Shown piece by piece: positions 29,238 to 42,559 of a stretch of 64,000 nucleotides of DNA. Location: contig NZ_CP100425.1 in NCBI RefSeq assembly GCF_023151555.2, positions 682,001-746,000 of the forward strand, in the 5' to 3' direction. Numbering within the stretch: position 1 is the stretch's first letter; each line of letters opens with the position of its first letter. This DNA comes from Photobacterium sp. CCB-ST2H9 (GTDB taxonomy: Bacteria > Pseudomonadota > Gammaproteobacteria > Enterobacterales > Vibrionaceae). A program made the translations under genes and the position numbers. The notes under the pieces were generated by a model. It was given only the letters and a program-made list of their open reading frames with translations, was not told where the DNA came from and made no database searches.

Positions 29238-30263
29238 ATGTTGTCGTATTTTTTGCGCCGCTTGGCGTTAGTGGTCCCTACTTTTATCGGGATAACCGTA
29301 CTGATCTTTACGCTGACCCGGTTTGTGCCGGGCGGACCCGTCGAGCGGATGCTGGCGAATATTCAGGCCCAGCAGGGGATGTCATCGTCACCGTCCATGG
29401 CCGGGGAGAGTAATGCGCTTTCTGAAGAGCAACTGGCAGAACTGAATGCTTTCTACGGGCTGGATAAACCGGTTTTTGAAGCCTACAGTGAGTGGCTGAC
29501 GAAACTGGTGCAACTGGACTTCGGTTTATCAACCCGTTACTACGAACCGGTCTGGGACATGATTATGGAACGCCTGCCGATTTCTTTGTTTTACGGCGGA
29601 GTAACGTTCTTCCTCAGTTACTTTATCTCCATCCCGCTGGGTTACTACAAAGCGCTGAAACACGGTAGTCATTTTGACTCGGCATCTTCGATTCTTATCT
29701 TTATCGGTTACGCGCTTCCGGGGTATGTGATTGGTGTCCTGTTGATCACGTTTTTCAGTTATCAGCTGGAATGGTTCCCCATGGGCGGTTTTGTCAGTGA
29801 CGAATTTGAGGACTACGAAAGCGTCTGGCTGCAAATCAAAGATATTTTCTGGCATGCGTGTTTACCTTTAATTTGTTACCTCATTGGTGATTTTGCCACC
29901 CTCACGATGACTATGAAAAATAATATGATGGAGACGTTATCGGCTGACTATATCCGGACAGCCATCGCAAAAGGACTGCCATTTTCTCAGGCGGTCCGTC
30001 GGCATGCGTTGCGAAACAGTCTGATCCCCATTGCCAGTCATTTCGGGAACTCGCTGCTCTTTTTCATGACCGGATCGTTTCTGATCGAAGTTATTTTTAA
30101 TATCGATGGCGTTGGCTTATTAGGATATGAATCAATTATGGAACGGGACTATCCGGTTGTGATGGGGATCGTTGCGATCAATGCCGTTTTATTAATGCTG
30201 GGCAATATTATTTCGGATATTTGTGTTGCGCTGGTGGATCCTCGTGTGAGATTCGGAGCCTGA
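29238..30263 (+). CDS. yejB: Peptide ABC transporter permease, YejB-like
   Basis: A 341-residue inner-membrane protein of the binding-protein-dependent permease family. The order and wording follow E. coli YejB: N-terminal MLSYFLRRLALVVPTFIGI, APGGPVE-like RFVPGGPVERML, a periplasmic loop, then the ATPase-contact region and GLLGYESIMERDYPVVMG near the C-terminus ending in LVDPRVRFG. YejABEF imports oligopeptides and, in E. coli, microcin C. Start at 29238 because the 21 upstream codons are not conserved. The stop is one base before yejE. Confidence 0.88.
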   Translation: MLSYFLRRLALVVPTFIGITVLIFTLTRFVPGGPVERMLANIQAQQGMSSSPSMAGESNALSEEQLAELNAFYGLDKPVFEAYSEWLTKLVQLDFGLSTRYYEPVWDMIMERLPISLFYGGVTFFLSYFISIPLGYYKALKHGSHFDSASSILIFIGYALPGYVIGVLLITFFSYQLEWFPMGGFVSDEFEDYESVWLQIKDIFWHACLPLICYLIGDFATLTMTMKNNMMETLSADYIRTAIAKGLPFSQAVRRHALRNSLIPIASHFGNSLLFFMTGSFLIEVIFNIDGVGLLGYESIMERDYPVVMGIVAINAVLLMLGNIISDICVALVDPRVRFGA

Positions 30264-30264
30264 T

Positions 30265-31308
30265 ATGTTGTCGCTGAGCCCATTAACCCAGAAAAAAATC
30301 AAACGATTTAAAGAGATCCGGCGCGGCTACTGGTCTTTGGTGATTCTTTCTACTTTGCTGGTGCTGTCATTATTTGCTGAGTTTCTGATTAACAGCAAGG
30401 CCTTGGTCGTGAAGTATCAGGGGGCCTATTTTTTCCCTGTCATGAGTGATGTGCTGCCCGGAACAACCTTTGGTGAAGACTATCAGAGCGAAGCCCAGTA
30501 CCGGGACTTAAAGCAACGATTTACAGAAGCAGGACAAGGCGACTACGTCATCATGCCGCTGGTGCCCTGGAATCCGCTGGAGCAGGATTTCAGTGGCGAT
30601 TTTCCTCCGACGGCACCGGATGCAGAATCTCGGCATTATCTGGGAACTGATACCATCGGGCGGGATATTCTGGCCCGGCTTGTATACGGCTTTCGCATTA
30701 CCATGGGGTTTGCCTTGCTGACGATGGCGATTTCCTACGCTATCGGAACCATGGTCGGCTGTGCGATGGGGTTTTGGGGCGGCAAGTTTGATTTGCTGGT
30801 GCAACGCTTTATCGAAGTCTGGTCGATGGTACCTTTCCTTTACGTCATCATGATTCTGGTGTCGATTACCCAGCCGTCTTTTACCTTATTCGTTGCCATC
30901 AATGTGCTGTTTGGCTGGATGGGAATGACTTGGTATATGCGCACAATGACATACAAGGAAGTTGCCAGAGATTACGTGATGGCAGCCAGGGCGATAGGCG
31001 CATCGAACTGGCGCATCCTTTATGCGCATATTTTGCCGAATGTGATGGTGATGATTGTGACACTGGCGCCTTTTACCATTGCGGCCAATATTACGGCTCT
31101 GACGGCGCTGGATTATCTTGGTCTGGGCCTGATGCCGCCGACACCGAGCTGGGGAGATTTATTGCAGCAGGGAAAATCGAACCTGGATGCACCCTGGATA
31201 GTGACGACGGTCGTCACGGCCATTGTGGCTGTTCTGGTGATGGTGACGTTCATCGGTGAAAGTGTCAGGGCTGCTTTCGATCCCAAGAAATTTACCCGTT
31301 ATAGTTAA
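30265..31308 (+). CDS. yejE: Peptide ABC transporter permease, YejE-like
   Basis: Second permease of the importer, 347 residues. It begins LSPLTQKKIKRFKEIRRGYWSL, matching the YejE cytoplasmic N-terminus, with a membrane anchor at about 22-42. A large periplasmic loop (about 45-125) precedes the core domain HYLGTDTIGRDILARLVYG. The EAA loop is AARAIGASNWRILYAHILPN. It ends RAAFDPKKFTRYS. It pairs with YejB-like subunit immediately upstream. Confidence 0.88.
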   Translation: MLSLSPLTQKKIKRFKEIRRGYWSLVILSTLLVLSLFAEFLINSKALVVKYQGAYFFPVMSDVLPGTTFGEDYQSEAQYRDLKQRFTEAGQGDYVIMPLVPWNPLEQDFSGDFPPTAPDAESRHYLGTDTIGRDILARLVYGFRITMGFALLTMAISYAIGTMVGCAMGFWGGKFDLLVQRFIEVWSMVPFLYVIMILVSITQPSFTLFVAINVLFGWMGMTWYMRTMTYKEVARDYVMAARAIGASNWRILYAHILPNVMVMIVTLAPFTIAANITALTALDYLGLGLMPPTPSWGDLLQQGKSNLDAPWIVTTVVTAIVAVLVMVTFIGESVRAAFDPKKFTRYS

Positions 31309-31336
31309 CAGAGTAGCCACACAACAAGGACGTATG

Positions 31337-33169
31337 ATGAAAAAGACGCTGAGCATATCCGCATTTCTCGCCATGGCTCTGGGCAGCCCGTTGCTGACCG
31401 CTGCTGAGTTACCTGCGGGGCTGAAATGGCAATCGAATCTGCATGAACCGCTGTTTGCTTCTCCGCAAGCAAAGTTTGGCGGGACATTTCATACCTACAT
31501 CGAGAGTTTCCCGCAAACGTTCCGTACGGTCGGTCCGGATTCCAACGGACGATTCAGGTCATGGCTGTTAGACAGTCGCCCGGCTGCGGTCACCCGTCAC
31601 CCCAATACCTATGCGTGGATCCCGGATATTGCCTCCGAATGGGCGTATGGCGATGATGATAAGACCGTGTATTTCCGGATCAATCCCAATGCGAAATGGT
31701 CCGATGGGAAACCGATTACTGCCGACGACTTTACCTTTGTGCTGACCTTCATGCGTTCCAAAGATATTGTTGCCCCCTGGTACAATACCTTTTACAACCA
31801 GCAGATAGAGGACGTGATTAAATACGATGACCTGACATTTGCCGTGGTGTCGGCTGAAAAGCGTAATGCTGAAGAACTGATACTTTATGCCAATCTGAGA
31901 CCGATCCCGGCACATTTCTATCAGCCTAAAACCGATAAAAATAACGACGGCATTCAGGACAACTTTGTCCGCTATTACAACTTCAAGCCGGAGCCGTCTG
32001 CCGGACCTTATTACGTTGATGAGATCAAAAAAGGAAAATCTATTTCCTTCAAACATGTCGGGAAAGACTGGTGGGGGTATACCAATCCTTATTACCAGCA
32101 TCGCTATAATGTGGAAAAAATCCGTATCAAAGTTATTCGCGACAAAGACATTGCCCGTCAGCATTTTGAAAAAGGGGATCTGGATTCTTTCTGGCTGGAC
32201 ACGCCGGAGCTCTGGCGAGAGAAAGCGCAAACACCGAACTTTGAAAATGGCTATATTCACAAGTTCTGGGGATACAACCAGACCCCGATGGGAGCCGGAG
32301 GGCTATGGATCAACACGGCCAAGCCGCTGCTGGATAACCTAGACGTCCGTCAGGGGATTGCGCTGGCCAGTGACTTTGACGGCCTGATTGACAAAGTGCT
32401 GCGCGGTGATGTAATCCGAAAACCGAATCCTATGGGGATCGGGCATGGTGATTACACCAATACCGACATCAAGGCGCCGCCGTTTAATCCCGAGCTTGCA
32501 ATCCAGCATTTTGAAAAAGCGGGATTCAGCCAGATTGGCCCGGATGGGATTCGGGTGAATCAGCAGGGACAGCGGCTGTCTTTTGCGATCACTTACAGTT
32601 ATGGCTACCTCACTCCTCAGATTGCTTACCTGAAAGAACAGGCAAAACTGGCCGGTCTGGAGTTTACCCTGAATTTGGTCGATGGCTCATCTGCGTTCAA
32701 GTATGTCCTTGAGAAGAAGCATGAATTGTCATTCCATAATATGGGAACCAGCGAAATTCCCCAGTATTGGGAGTACTTTTATTCGGCCAATGCCAATAAA
32801 CCGCAAAACAACAACTTCACCAACTACAGCACGCCGGAGCTTGACCGGCTGATCTTGGCGTACCGCTCTGAGTTTGATCTGGAGAAGAAGAAAGCTGAAG
32901 CCAGGCAGATTCAGTCGATTATTGCTGATGCCAGCGTGATTGTTCCGGGTTACATGCGTCCTTATGCCCGGGAGGCTTACTGGCGCTGGTTGCAGATCCC
33001 CAAACCTGCCATGACCAAATTAACCGAATTTCTTTTTCCGTCCGGCACCTTCCAGGATTTTGGTACCTTCTGGATTGATGAATCGCGTAAAAAGGAAACC
33101 AAAGCGGCCATGAAATCAGGCCGGCATTTTGAGCCGGTGACCATAGTTGAAGAGGAATACAAGCTCTGA
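31337..33169 (+). CDS. Periplasmic peptide-binding protein, YejA-like
   Basis: A 610-residue SBP family 5 protein with signal peptide (about residues 1-22, ending LLTA/AEL). It carries the family core: FGGTFHTYIESFPQTFRTV, AKWSDGKPITADDFTFVL and the C-terminal lobe. No lipobox, so it is soluble in the periplasm. I prefer ATG 31337 over the adjacent ATG 31334 because AAGGA is six rather than three bases away. Unlike E. coli, where yejA comes first, here it follows the two permease genes, 28 bases after yejE. The bound peptide is unknown. Confidence 0.87.
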   Translation: MKKTLSISAFLAMALGSPLLTAAELPAGLKWQSNLHEPLFASPQAKFGGTFHTYIESFPQTFRTVGPDSNGRFRSWLLDSRPAAVTRHPNTYAWIPDIASEWAYGDDDKTVYFRINPNAKWSDGKPITADDFTFVLTFMRSKDIVAPWYNTFYNQQIEDVIKYDDLTFAVVSAEKRNAEELILYANLRPIPAHFYQPKTDKNNDGIQDNFVRYYNFKPEPSAGPYYVDEIKKGKSISFKHVGKDWWGYTNPYYQHRYNVEKIRIKVIRDKDIARQHFEKGDLDSFWLDTPELWREKAQTPNFENGYIHKFWGYNQTPMGAGGLWINTAKPLLDNLDVRQGIALASDFDGLIDKVLRGDVIRKPNPMGIGHGDYTNTDIKAPPFNPELAIQHFEKAGFSQIGPDGIRVNQQGQRLSFAITYSYGYLTPQIAYLKEQAKLAGLEFTLNLVDGSSAFKYVLEKKHELSFHNMGTSEIPQYWEYFYSANANKPQNNNFTNYSTPELDRLILAYRSEFDLEKKKAEARQIQSIIADASVIVPGYMRPYAREAYWRWLQIPKPAMTKLTEFLFPSGTFQDFGTFWIDESRKKETKAAMKSGRHFEPVTIVEEEYKL

Positions 33170-33186
33170 GCGGAGTGGCGTGTTGT

Positions 33187-34059
33187 ATGGCGAATGAAGA
33201 ACTGATTCTGCAAGTCCGGGATCTGGAGACAGAATTCAGTACCGATGACGGTATTGTGAAAGTGCTGCACGGTGTCTCGTTTGATGTCAAAAAGGGCCGT
33301 ACCCTGGGTTTGGTCGGGGAATCGGGCTCAGGAAAGAGTGTGACGGCGATGTCAATTATGGGGCTGCTTCCGCAGCCCTATGGGCGGGTGACCCGGGGAA
33401 AGGTACTTTACCGGAATACAGACTTACTCCGGCTGTCGGCCAGAGAAATGTACGCGATGCGGGGGGATCGCATTTCGATGATTTTTCAGGATCCGATGAC
33501 CGCGCTCAATCCGGTCCATACCATCGGAAAGCAGCTGAACGAAGTGCTGGAACTGCACCGGCCGGAGCTGAAGAAAAAGGAACGCAGCCTTTACTCGCTG
33601 GAAATGCTGAAAAAGGTACGTATCCCGATGGCCGAAAAGCGACTTTATGAGTATCCGCATCATTTGTCTGGAGGGATGCGGCAAAGGGTGATGATTGCAA
33701 TGGCGCTGGCCTGTCAGCCGGATATTCTGATCTGTGATGAGCCAACCACTGCGCTGGATGTCACCATTCAGGCTGAAATCCTGAGACTGATGAAAGCACT
33801 TCAGGAAGAAACGGGCATGGCCATGATCTTCATTACCCATGATTTAGGTGTCGTCGCTGAGATTTGCGACGATGTTGCCGTTATGTATGGGGGCAAAGTG
33901 CTGGAAACCGCCGGCGTTTTTGAGTTGTTTGATCATCCGCAGCATCCATATACCAAGCGTTTGTTGGGATTGATGCCTGATTTAAACAGACCCGGCAAGC
34001 AGATGATCCCGTTTGAACCAATAGACCCGACATTGTTTCCGGAGTTCAGGAAGTCATGA
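33187..34059 (+). CDS. Peptide ABC transporter ATP-binding protein 1 (DppD/OppD type)
   Basis: A 290-residue ATPase with Walker A GESGSGKS, signature LSGGMRQRVMIAMAL, Walker B ILICDEPTTALD and the switch His in ITHDLGVV. A C-terminal segment ends HPYTKRLLGLMPDLNRPG, as in OppD/DppD. It corresponds to the N-terminal half of E. coli YejF, which is a single fused protein. I start at ATG 33187 with GGAGTGG upstream; a GTG at 33175 in frame is the alternative. Eighteen bases separate it from the binding-protein gene. Confidence 0.88.
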   Translation: MANEELILQVRDLETEFSTDDGIVKVLHGVSFDVKKGRTLGLVGESGSGKSVTAMSIMGLLPQPYGRVTRGKVLYRNTDLLRLSAREMYAMRGDRISMIFQDPMTALNPVHTIGKQLNEVLELHRPELKKKERSLYSLEMLKKVRIPMAEKRLYEYPHHLSGGMRQRVMIAMALACQPDILICDEPTTALDVTIQAEILRLMKALQEETGMAMIFITHDLGVVAEICDDVAVMYGGKVLETAGVFELFDHPQHPYTKRLLGLMPDLNRPGKQMIPFEPIDPTLFPEFRKS

Positions 34060-34095
34060 CAGACCGTCATTGTTGCCAACATCAGGTGCAGTTCA

Positions 34096-34944
34096 ATGGA
34101 TGAAATTCTTCGTATCGATAACCTCAAACAGCATTTTATCTCTGGGAAGGGGATTTTTAAGAAGGGCTATACCATCAAAGCGGTTGATGGTGTGTCTTTC
34201 TCATTAGCCAGAGGGGAAACGCTCGGGCTGGTGGGGGAGTCTGGCTGCGGCAAGAGCACTTTAGGCCGAAGCATTCTCAAACTGTTTGAGCCAACAGACG
34301 GCCGTATCATCTTTGAAGGGCAAGATATTACGGATTTCTCACCGCGTCAGATGCGGCCATTACGAAAAGACATGCAAATCGTTTTTCAGGACCCGCTGGA
34401 ATCCCTGAATCAGCGACACACCATCGGCATGATTCTTGAGGAGCCTTTCATCATCCATCAGATTGGTCGTGCGGCTGAGCGTAAAAAGTGGGTCCTGGAG
34501 TTACTACAGAAAGTGGACTTACCGGCTTCGGCTGTCAATCGCTATCCGCATGAGTTCTCCGGCGGCCAGCGTCAGCGGATTGGGATTGCCCGGGCCATCG
34601 CATTAAAACCCAAACTACTTATCTGTGATGAATCTGTTTCTGCGTTGGATGTTTCAGTGCAGGCACAAATCCTGAATTTGCTGCTGTCCTTGCAACAGGA
34701 AATGGATCTTTCCGTGATTTTCATCTCGCATGACTTATCCGTGGTGAAACATGTATCCGATCGGGTCGCGGTGATGTATTACGGAAAGATTGTCGAGATT
34801 GGCTCGGCAGAACAGATCTATTCATCACCTCAGGCGGAATATACCAAGACATTATTATCTGCGATTCCGATTACGCATCCCCGGCAGCGACAGGACATCA
34901 TCCAATCAACCCCGAAAACAGCCTTGAAATCGGTCTCAAAATAA
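34096..34944 (+). CDS. Peptide ABC transporter ATP-binding protein 2 (DppF/OppF type)
   Basis: A 282-residue ATPase: N-terminal [17 protein letters not shown], Walker [10 protein letters not shown], signature [15 protein letters not shown], Walker [17 protein letters not shown] and switch [11 protein letters not shown]. It corresponds to the C-terminal half of E. coli YejF. It lies 36 bases after ATPase 1 and ends the operon. No clear terminator follows before the rRNA promoter at 35014. Confidence 0.88.
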   Translation: MDEILRIDNLKQHFISGKGIFKKGYTIKAVDGVSFSLARGETLGLVGESGCGKSTLGRSILKLFEPTDGRIIFEGQDITDFSPRQMRPLRKDMQIVFQDPLESLNQRHTIGMILEEPFIIHQIGRAAERKKWVLELLQKVDLPASAVNRYPHEFSGGQRQRIGIARAIALKPKLLICDESVSALDVSVQAQILNLLLSLQQEMDLSVIFISHDLSVVKHVSDRVAVMYYGKIVEIGSAEQIYSSPQAEYTKTLLSAIPITHPRQRQDIIQSTPKTALKSVSK

Positions 34945-34993
34945 TCAAATCGAACTTGTTTATCTCTTTTTGTTTAAATGTTGGTCTCTTGAA

Positions 34994-35263
34994 AATAAAA
35001 TTCAAAAAAACTATTGCGCTCTCTGAGGAGGTCTCTATAATGCGCCTCCGTTGTCACGATAAACCAAACGGTTCAACGGGATAGCAAAGTTCTTTAACAA
35101 TTTGACCATGCAATCTGTGTGGGCACTCGACAATGATACAGTCAAAAGATTTTATCAGTGAACTGAGTGACCAATTGGTAGCACTTTTTCGAAAGGGTTA
35201 CCGGCACAGTCAATTTATCAGTAATCACTGAGCCGCTTTTCTTCGGAAAGGCAACAAAATTCT
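34994..35263 (+). promoter_or_regulatory. rRNA operon promoter and leader
   Basis: An A-rich UP-like stretch (about 34994-35010) precedes TTGCGC (35014-35019), a 16-base spacer and TATAAT (35036-35041). GCGCCTCC follows, the GC-rich discriminator typical of stringently controlled rRNA promoters. The leader holds box A GTTCTTTAACA (35089-35099), the antitermination signal. The remainder up to 35263 is transcribed leader and RNase III processing sequence. Confidence 0.88.
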
Positions 35264-36814
<1,551 letters not shown>

Positions 36815-36884
36815 CCTAAAGACTGCGTTGTTATCGCAGTGTCCACACAGATTGCCTGGTTAAAATGTAAAGAGCGCAAGAGAA

Positions 36885-36961
<77 letters not shown>

Positions 36962-37006
36962 CTGTTTTCCCAAACACAGTGGTTGAACACTCTTGCAAAA
37001 CTCGAT

Positions 37007-37082
37007 GGGGCTATAGCTCAGCTGGGAGAGCGCCTGCCTTGCACGCAGGAGGTCAGCAGTTCGATCCTGCTTAGCTCCACCA
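37007..37082 (+). tRNA. tRNA-Ala (TGC)
   Basis: 76 bases with encoded CCA. Acceptor GGGGCTA/TAGCTCC shows the identity wobble pair G3-U70; anticodon TGC at 37040-37042. Second spacer tRNA of the rRNA operon. Confidence 0.98.
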
Positions 37083-37141
37083 CTCTTTAAGGGTTTTCCC
37101 CGAGAATCTTTAGAAAGTGGTTATCTGTCGATAATTCACAA

Positions 37142-37153
37142 TGCTCTTTAACA
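37142..37153 (+). promoter_or_regulatory. Box A antitermination signal before 23S
   Basis: TGCTCTTTAACA, the second box A of rRNA operons, in the spacer between tRNA-Ala and 23S. Confidence 0.8.
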
Positions 37154-37349
37154 ATCTGGAAAGCTGACTAGTAAATTCAATCTTTGAGATTGAATCAAAC
37201 TGTTTCGAAAGAAACAGAGTTCTCAAGCAAAACACATTCAAGTGTCTTGTATTTTTTGTCTTCACTTTTGAAAAGTGAAAGCAAAGTGAGTCCGGCGAAA
37301 CAAATCAAACCTTGGTTGTTTGAACATACGAAACCTCTTGGGGTTGTAT

Positions 37350-40234
<2,885 letters not shown>

Positions 40235-40330
40235 ACAACACCCAAGGGGTTTTACGTACGGACTCCATGAGCACTTGAATGATGTGCTGAGAACTTTAGT
40301 CAGATTTTTCCGAGATTGTTGAACAAATTT

Positions 40331-40450
40331 TGCCTGGCGACCATAGCGCTGTGGAACCACCTGATCCCATGCCGAACTCAGACGTGAAACGCAGCAGCGC
40401 CGATGGTAGTGTGGGGTCTCCCCATGTGAGAGTAGGACATCGCCAGGCGC
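40331..40450 (+). rRNA. rrf: 5S ribosomal RNA
   Basis: 120 bases from TGCCTGGCGACC to CGCCAGGCGC; the terminal stem TGCCTGGCG/CGCCAGGC closes the molecule and CCGAACTCAGACGTGAAAC is the conserved loop. Single 5S copy in this operon. Confidence 0.97.
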
Positions 40451-40488
40451 CCTATTTTGAAGTCAGATTATTCTGGTTTCAGCCGTGT

Positions 40489-40565
40489 GGAGCGGTAGTT
40501 CAGTTGGTTAGAATACCGGCCTGTCACGCCGGGGGTCGCGGGTTCGAGTCCCGTCCGCTCCGCCA
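40489..40565 (+). tRNA. tRNA-Asp (GTC)
   Basis: 77 bases with encoded CCA. Acceptor GGAGCGG/CCGCTCC, anticodon GTC in CCTGTCACG, T loop GTTCGAGTC. Distal tRNA of the rRNA operon. Confidence 0.98.
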
Positions 40566-40602
40566 CTTATTCAGAGTTTCAGCTCTTAAAAACTGAAACA
40601 AC

Positions 40603-40679
<77 letters not shown>

Positions 40680-40688
40680 CCTTCGAAA

Positions 40689-40716
40689 GCCTCAGCATAA
40701 CTGCTGAGGCTTTTTT
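40689..40716 (+). terminator. Intrinsic terminator of the rRNA operon
   Basis: Perfect 9-bp stem GCCTCAGCA/TGCTGAGGC with loop TAAC, followed by six Ts, ten bases after tRNA-Trp. Confidence 0.92.
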
Positions 40717-41046
40717 GTATTTGCTGTTTGGCTGGCTAGCAAAGCAACACGCCACAGATCCGCGCTTCGTAAATTGTGCTGCTGCTGATGACTGAGTTCT
40801 GAAAGGTAGGCGCTCATCGTGAATTCAAATTTTCAGCCTTCTTTGCTCCAAGATCTTCGGAGGAAGCAGAGCCTCAGGGAGTTAATCCGTACATCTCATG
40901 GTGATAAGATGCGCAGATGATTGTGCAGGAGAAAACGCAGCGCTGGCTTTATGAGCCATTCTTGTGAAAAGAATCTTTTTCAGGTGAAACAGAGGCTGCG
41001 ACGGAATCCTGTAAGCTGGATCTAGGAATAAAGAAAGGAAGAGTGA
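40717..41046 (+). other. Spacer between rRNA operon and yafD-like gene
   Basis: 330 bases with no open frame I trust on either strand and no clear terminator or operator. It must hold the promoter of the downstream endonuclease-like gene. AAAGGAAGAGTG just before 41047 is its ribosome binding site. Confidence 0.5.
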
Positions 41047-41886
41047 ATGCTCAGACGCTTGATATTGTTGATGGGAATTGCAGCTATTTTGTCCGGAGGC
41101 GGAGCCTACTTTTCATTTCATGTGCCGCCGCAGCCGGAGTTAACTGTTGGTTCTGACATTGACCGTGCAGAGGTTCGCTGTTACGAAGCTGAGCCTGAAG
41201 CGTTCATCGATCGACAGGGTCAGTTGCAAGTGACTGTCTGGAATATTTATAAAGAGCAGCGGGAGAACTGGCGAACGGCATTAGATGCTTTCAGTGAGGG
41301 AAGTGATATTGTGCTCTTACAGGAGTCGAGTCTGACAGCTGATTTTCAGCAATACCTCAGAGAGGCTCAGTGGCAGGTCGTCATGGCGAACGCCTTCTCA
41401 TTCTTGGATACACAAGCTGGCGTAATGAATTTATCACGGAACCCGGCAAAAACGACGTGTGCTTATTTGGCGATGGAGCCCTGGCTGCGTTTGCCAAAAT
41501 CGGCTTTACTGGCAACCTTTCCTCTTTCTGACGGGACAACTTTGACGGTCGTGAACCTGCATGGAATTAACTTTGCCTGGGGAATTGAGGAATATGAGGC
41601 GCAATTTGAAGCCTTAGCGGATGAACTGGAAAAAGCGAAGGGGCCAGTGCTGTTGGCTGGAGATTTCAATACCTGGCGACAGGAAAGAATGGATGTGCTC
41701 GCCCGGTTTGTTGAACTGCTGGGATTGCACGAAGTAACGTTAGAGCAGGATCTGAGGGTCAGAGTGTTAGGATGGCCGTTGGATCACTTATTTTATCGCG
41801 GTATGCGGCTGGAAAAAGCAGAGGCGCCTGTCACGGACGCCTCAGATCATCATCCAATTATTGCCCGCTTCAGGTTGTCAGAATAA
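41047..41886 (+). CDS. yafD: Endonuclease/exonuclease/phosphatase family protein, YafD-like
   Basis: A 279-residue member of the EEP fold that includes exonuclease III and sphingomyelinases. An N-terminal membrane anchor or signal (about residues 5-25, LILLMGIAAILSGGGAYF) is followed by catalytic motifs VWNIYK, LLQES, LAGDFNTW and the terminal DASDHHPI. The active-site Asn, Glu, Asp and His are therefore intact. E. coli yafD also lies near mltD and gloB. Substrate unknown. It converges on the YIP1 gene and overlaps it by 17 bases. Confidence 0.85.
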   Translation: MLRRLILLMGIAAILSGGGAYFSFHVPPQPELTVGSDIDRAEVRCYEAEPEAFIDRQGQLQVTVWNIYKEQRENWRTALDAFSEGSDIVLLQESSLTADFQQYLREAQWQVVMANAFSFLDTQAGVMNLSRNPAKTTCAYLAMEPWLRLPKSALLATFPLSDGTTLTVVNLHGINFAWGIEEYEAQFEALADELEKAKGPVLLAGDFNTWRQERMDVLARFVELLGLHEVTLEQDLRVRVLGWPLDHLFYRGMRLEKAEAPVTDASDHHPIIARFRLSE

Positions 41887-42559
41887 GCAGTGGCCAGACA
41901 ACCAGCACTAACAGCCAGGGCAGTGCAGCGATGACAATAGCCTTGGCGCGATCAATCCCGCACCACAAGCTGACCACAATATAGGTCAGGGCAATATACC
42001 AGGGAGCCAGCAGCGGAATACTGGATGCTAATGCAGCCCAGGGGTTATCCATGGGCAATTTCAGGAATGCATTCAGGCTGTTCAGGTCGGCCGTGTTCGG
42101 TAAAGCCTGGGTCGGGTTGAACAGGATGTTCAGATAGCTCGCGAGATCGCCAATCAGTCCGGGAAGCATGATAAAACAGCTTGCCGCCAGCCATTTCCCA
42201 AAGCTCTGAGGGGCGCCGCTGTTTTTGGTCGCTAGGTTCAGCCATAATGCCAGCAGGAGCAGGTTGGCAGTGCGGCCGAAAATGTCACTGAAAATCTCAC
42301 CGGCCAGTAAGACTTCTTTCGTTAACCATTGCAACTGACTCTCGTCAGCCAGCACTGAAAGCTGGCTGCGAAGGGTTTCCTGCAACCATGCCATATCAAC
42401 CTGGTTAAAATAGCTGCCCCAGAGGCCGAAAGGCGCCATGATGAGCAGTAAGTAGGGCATCAGCGCCCATTTGGGGCGCTGATGAACGGCTGTGAAACAA
42501 TCTACCGGTGAACGGAAGACATCTAGCATGGCAATGAATGGGTTTGCTGAGGGGGTCAT
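41870..42559 (-). CDS. YIP1-domain inner-membrane protein
   Basis: A 229-residue protein with about five hydrophobic segments (about 35-50, 95-115, 130-155, 170-195, 205-228) and a short polar N-terminus (NPFIAMLDVFRSPVDCFTAV) typical of Yip1-family proteins. Function unknown. Its start overlaps the end of mltD by four bases, so it is co-translated with that lytic transglycosylase, suggesting a cell-envelope role. Confidence 0.8.
   Translation of the reverse strand: MTPSANPFIAMLDVFRSPVDCFTAVHQRPKWALMPYLLLIMAPFGLWGSYFNQVDMAWLQETLRSQLSVLADESQLQWLTKEVLLAGEIFSDIFGRTANLLLLALWLNLATKNSGAPQSFGKWLAASCFIMLPGLIGDLASYLNILFNPTQALPNTADLNSLNAFLKLPMDNPWAALASSIPLLAPWYIALTYIVVSLWCGIDRAKAIVIAALPWLLVLVVWPLLILTT

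Noticed and set aside
29238..34944. SapABCDF antimicrobial-peptide transporter
   Set aside because: Gene order and permease sequences agree better with YejB and YejE than with SapB and SapC.
40330..40596. 88-codon open frame over 5S rRNA and tRNA-Asp
   Set aside because: It lies entirely on structural RNA genes.
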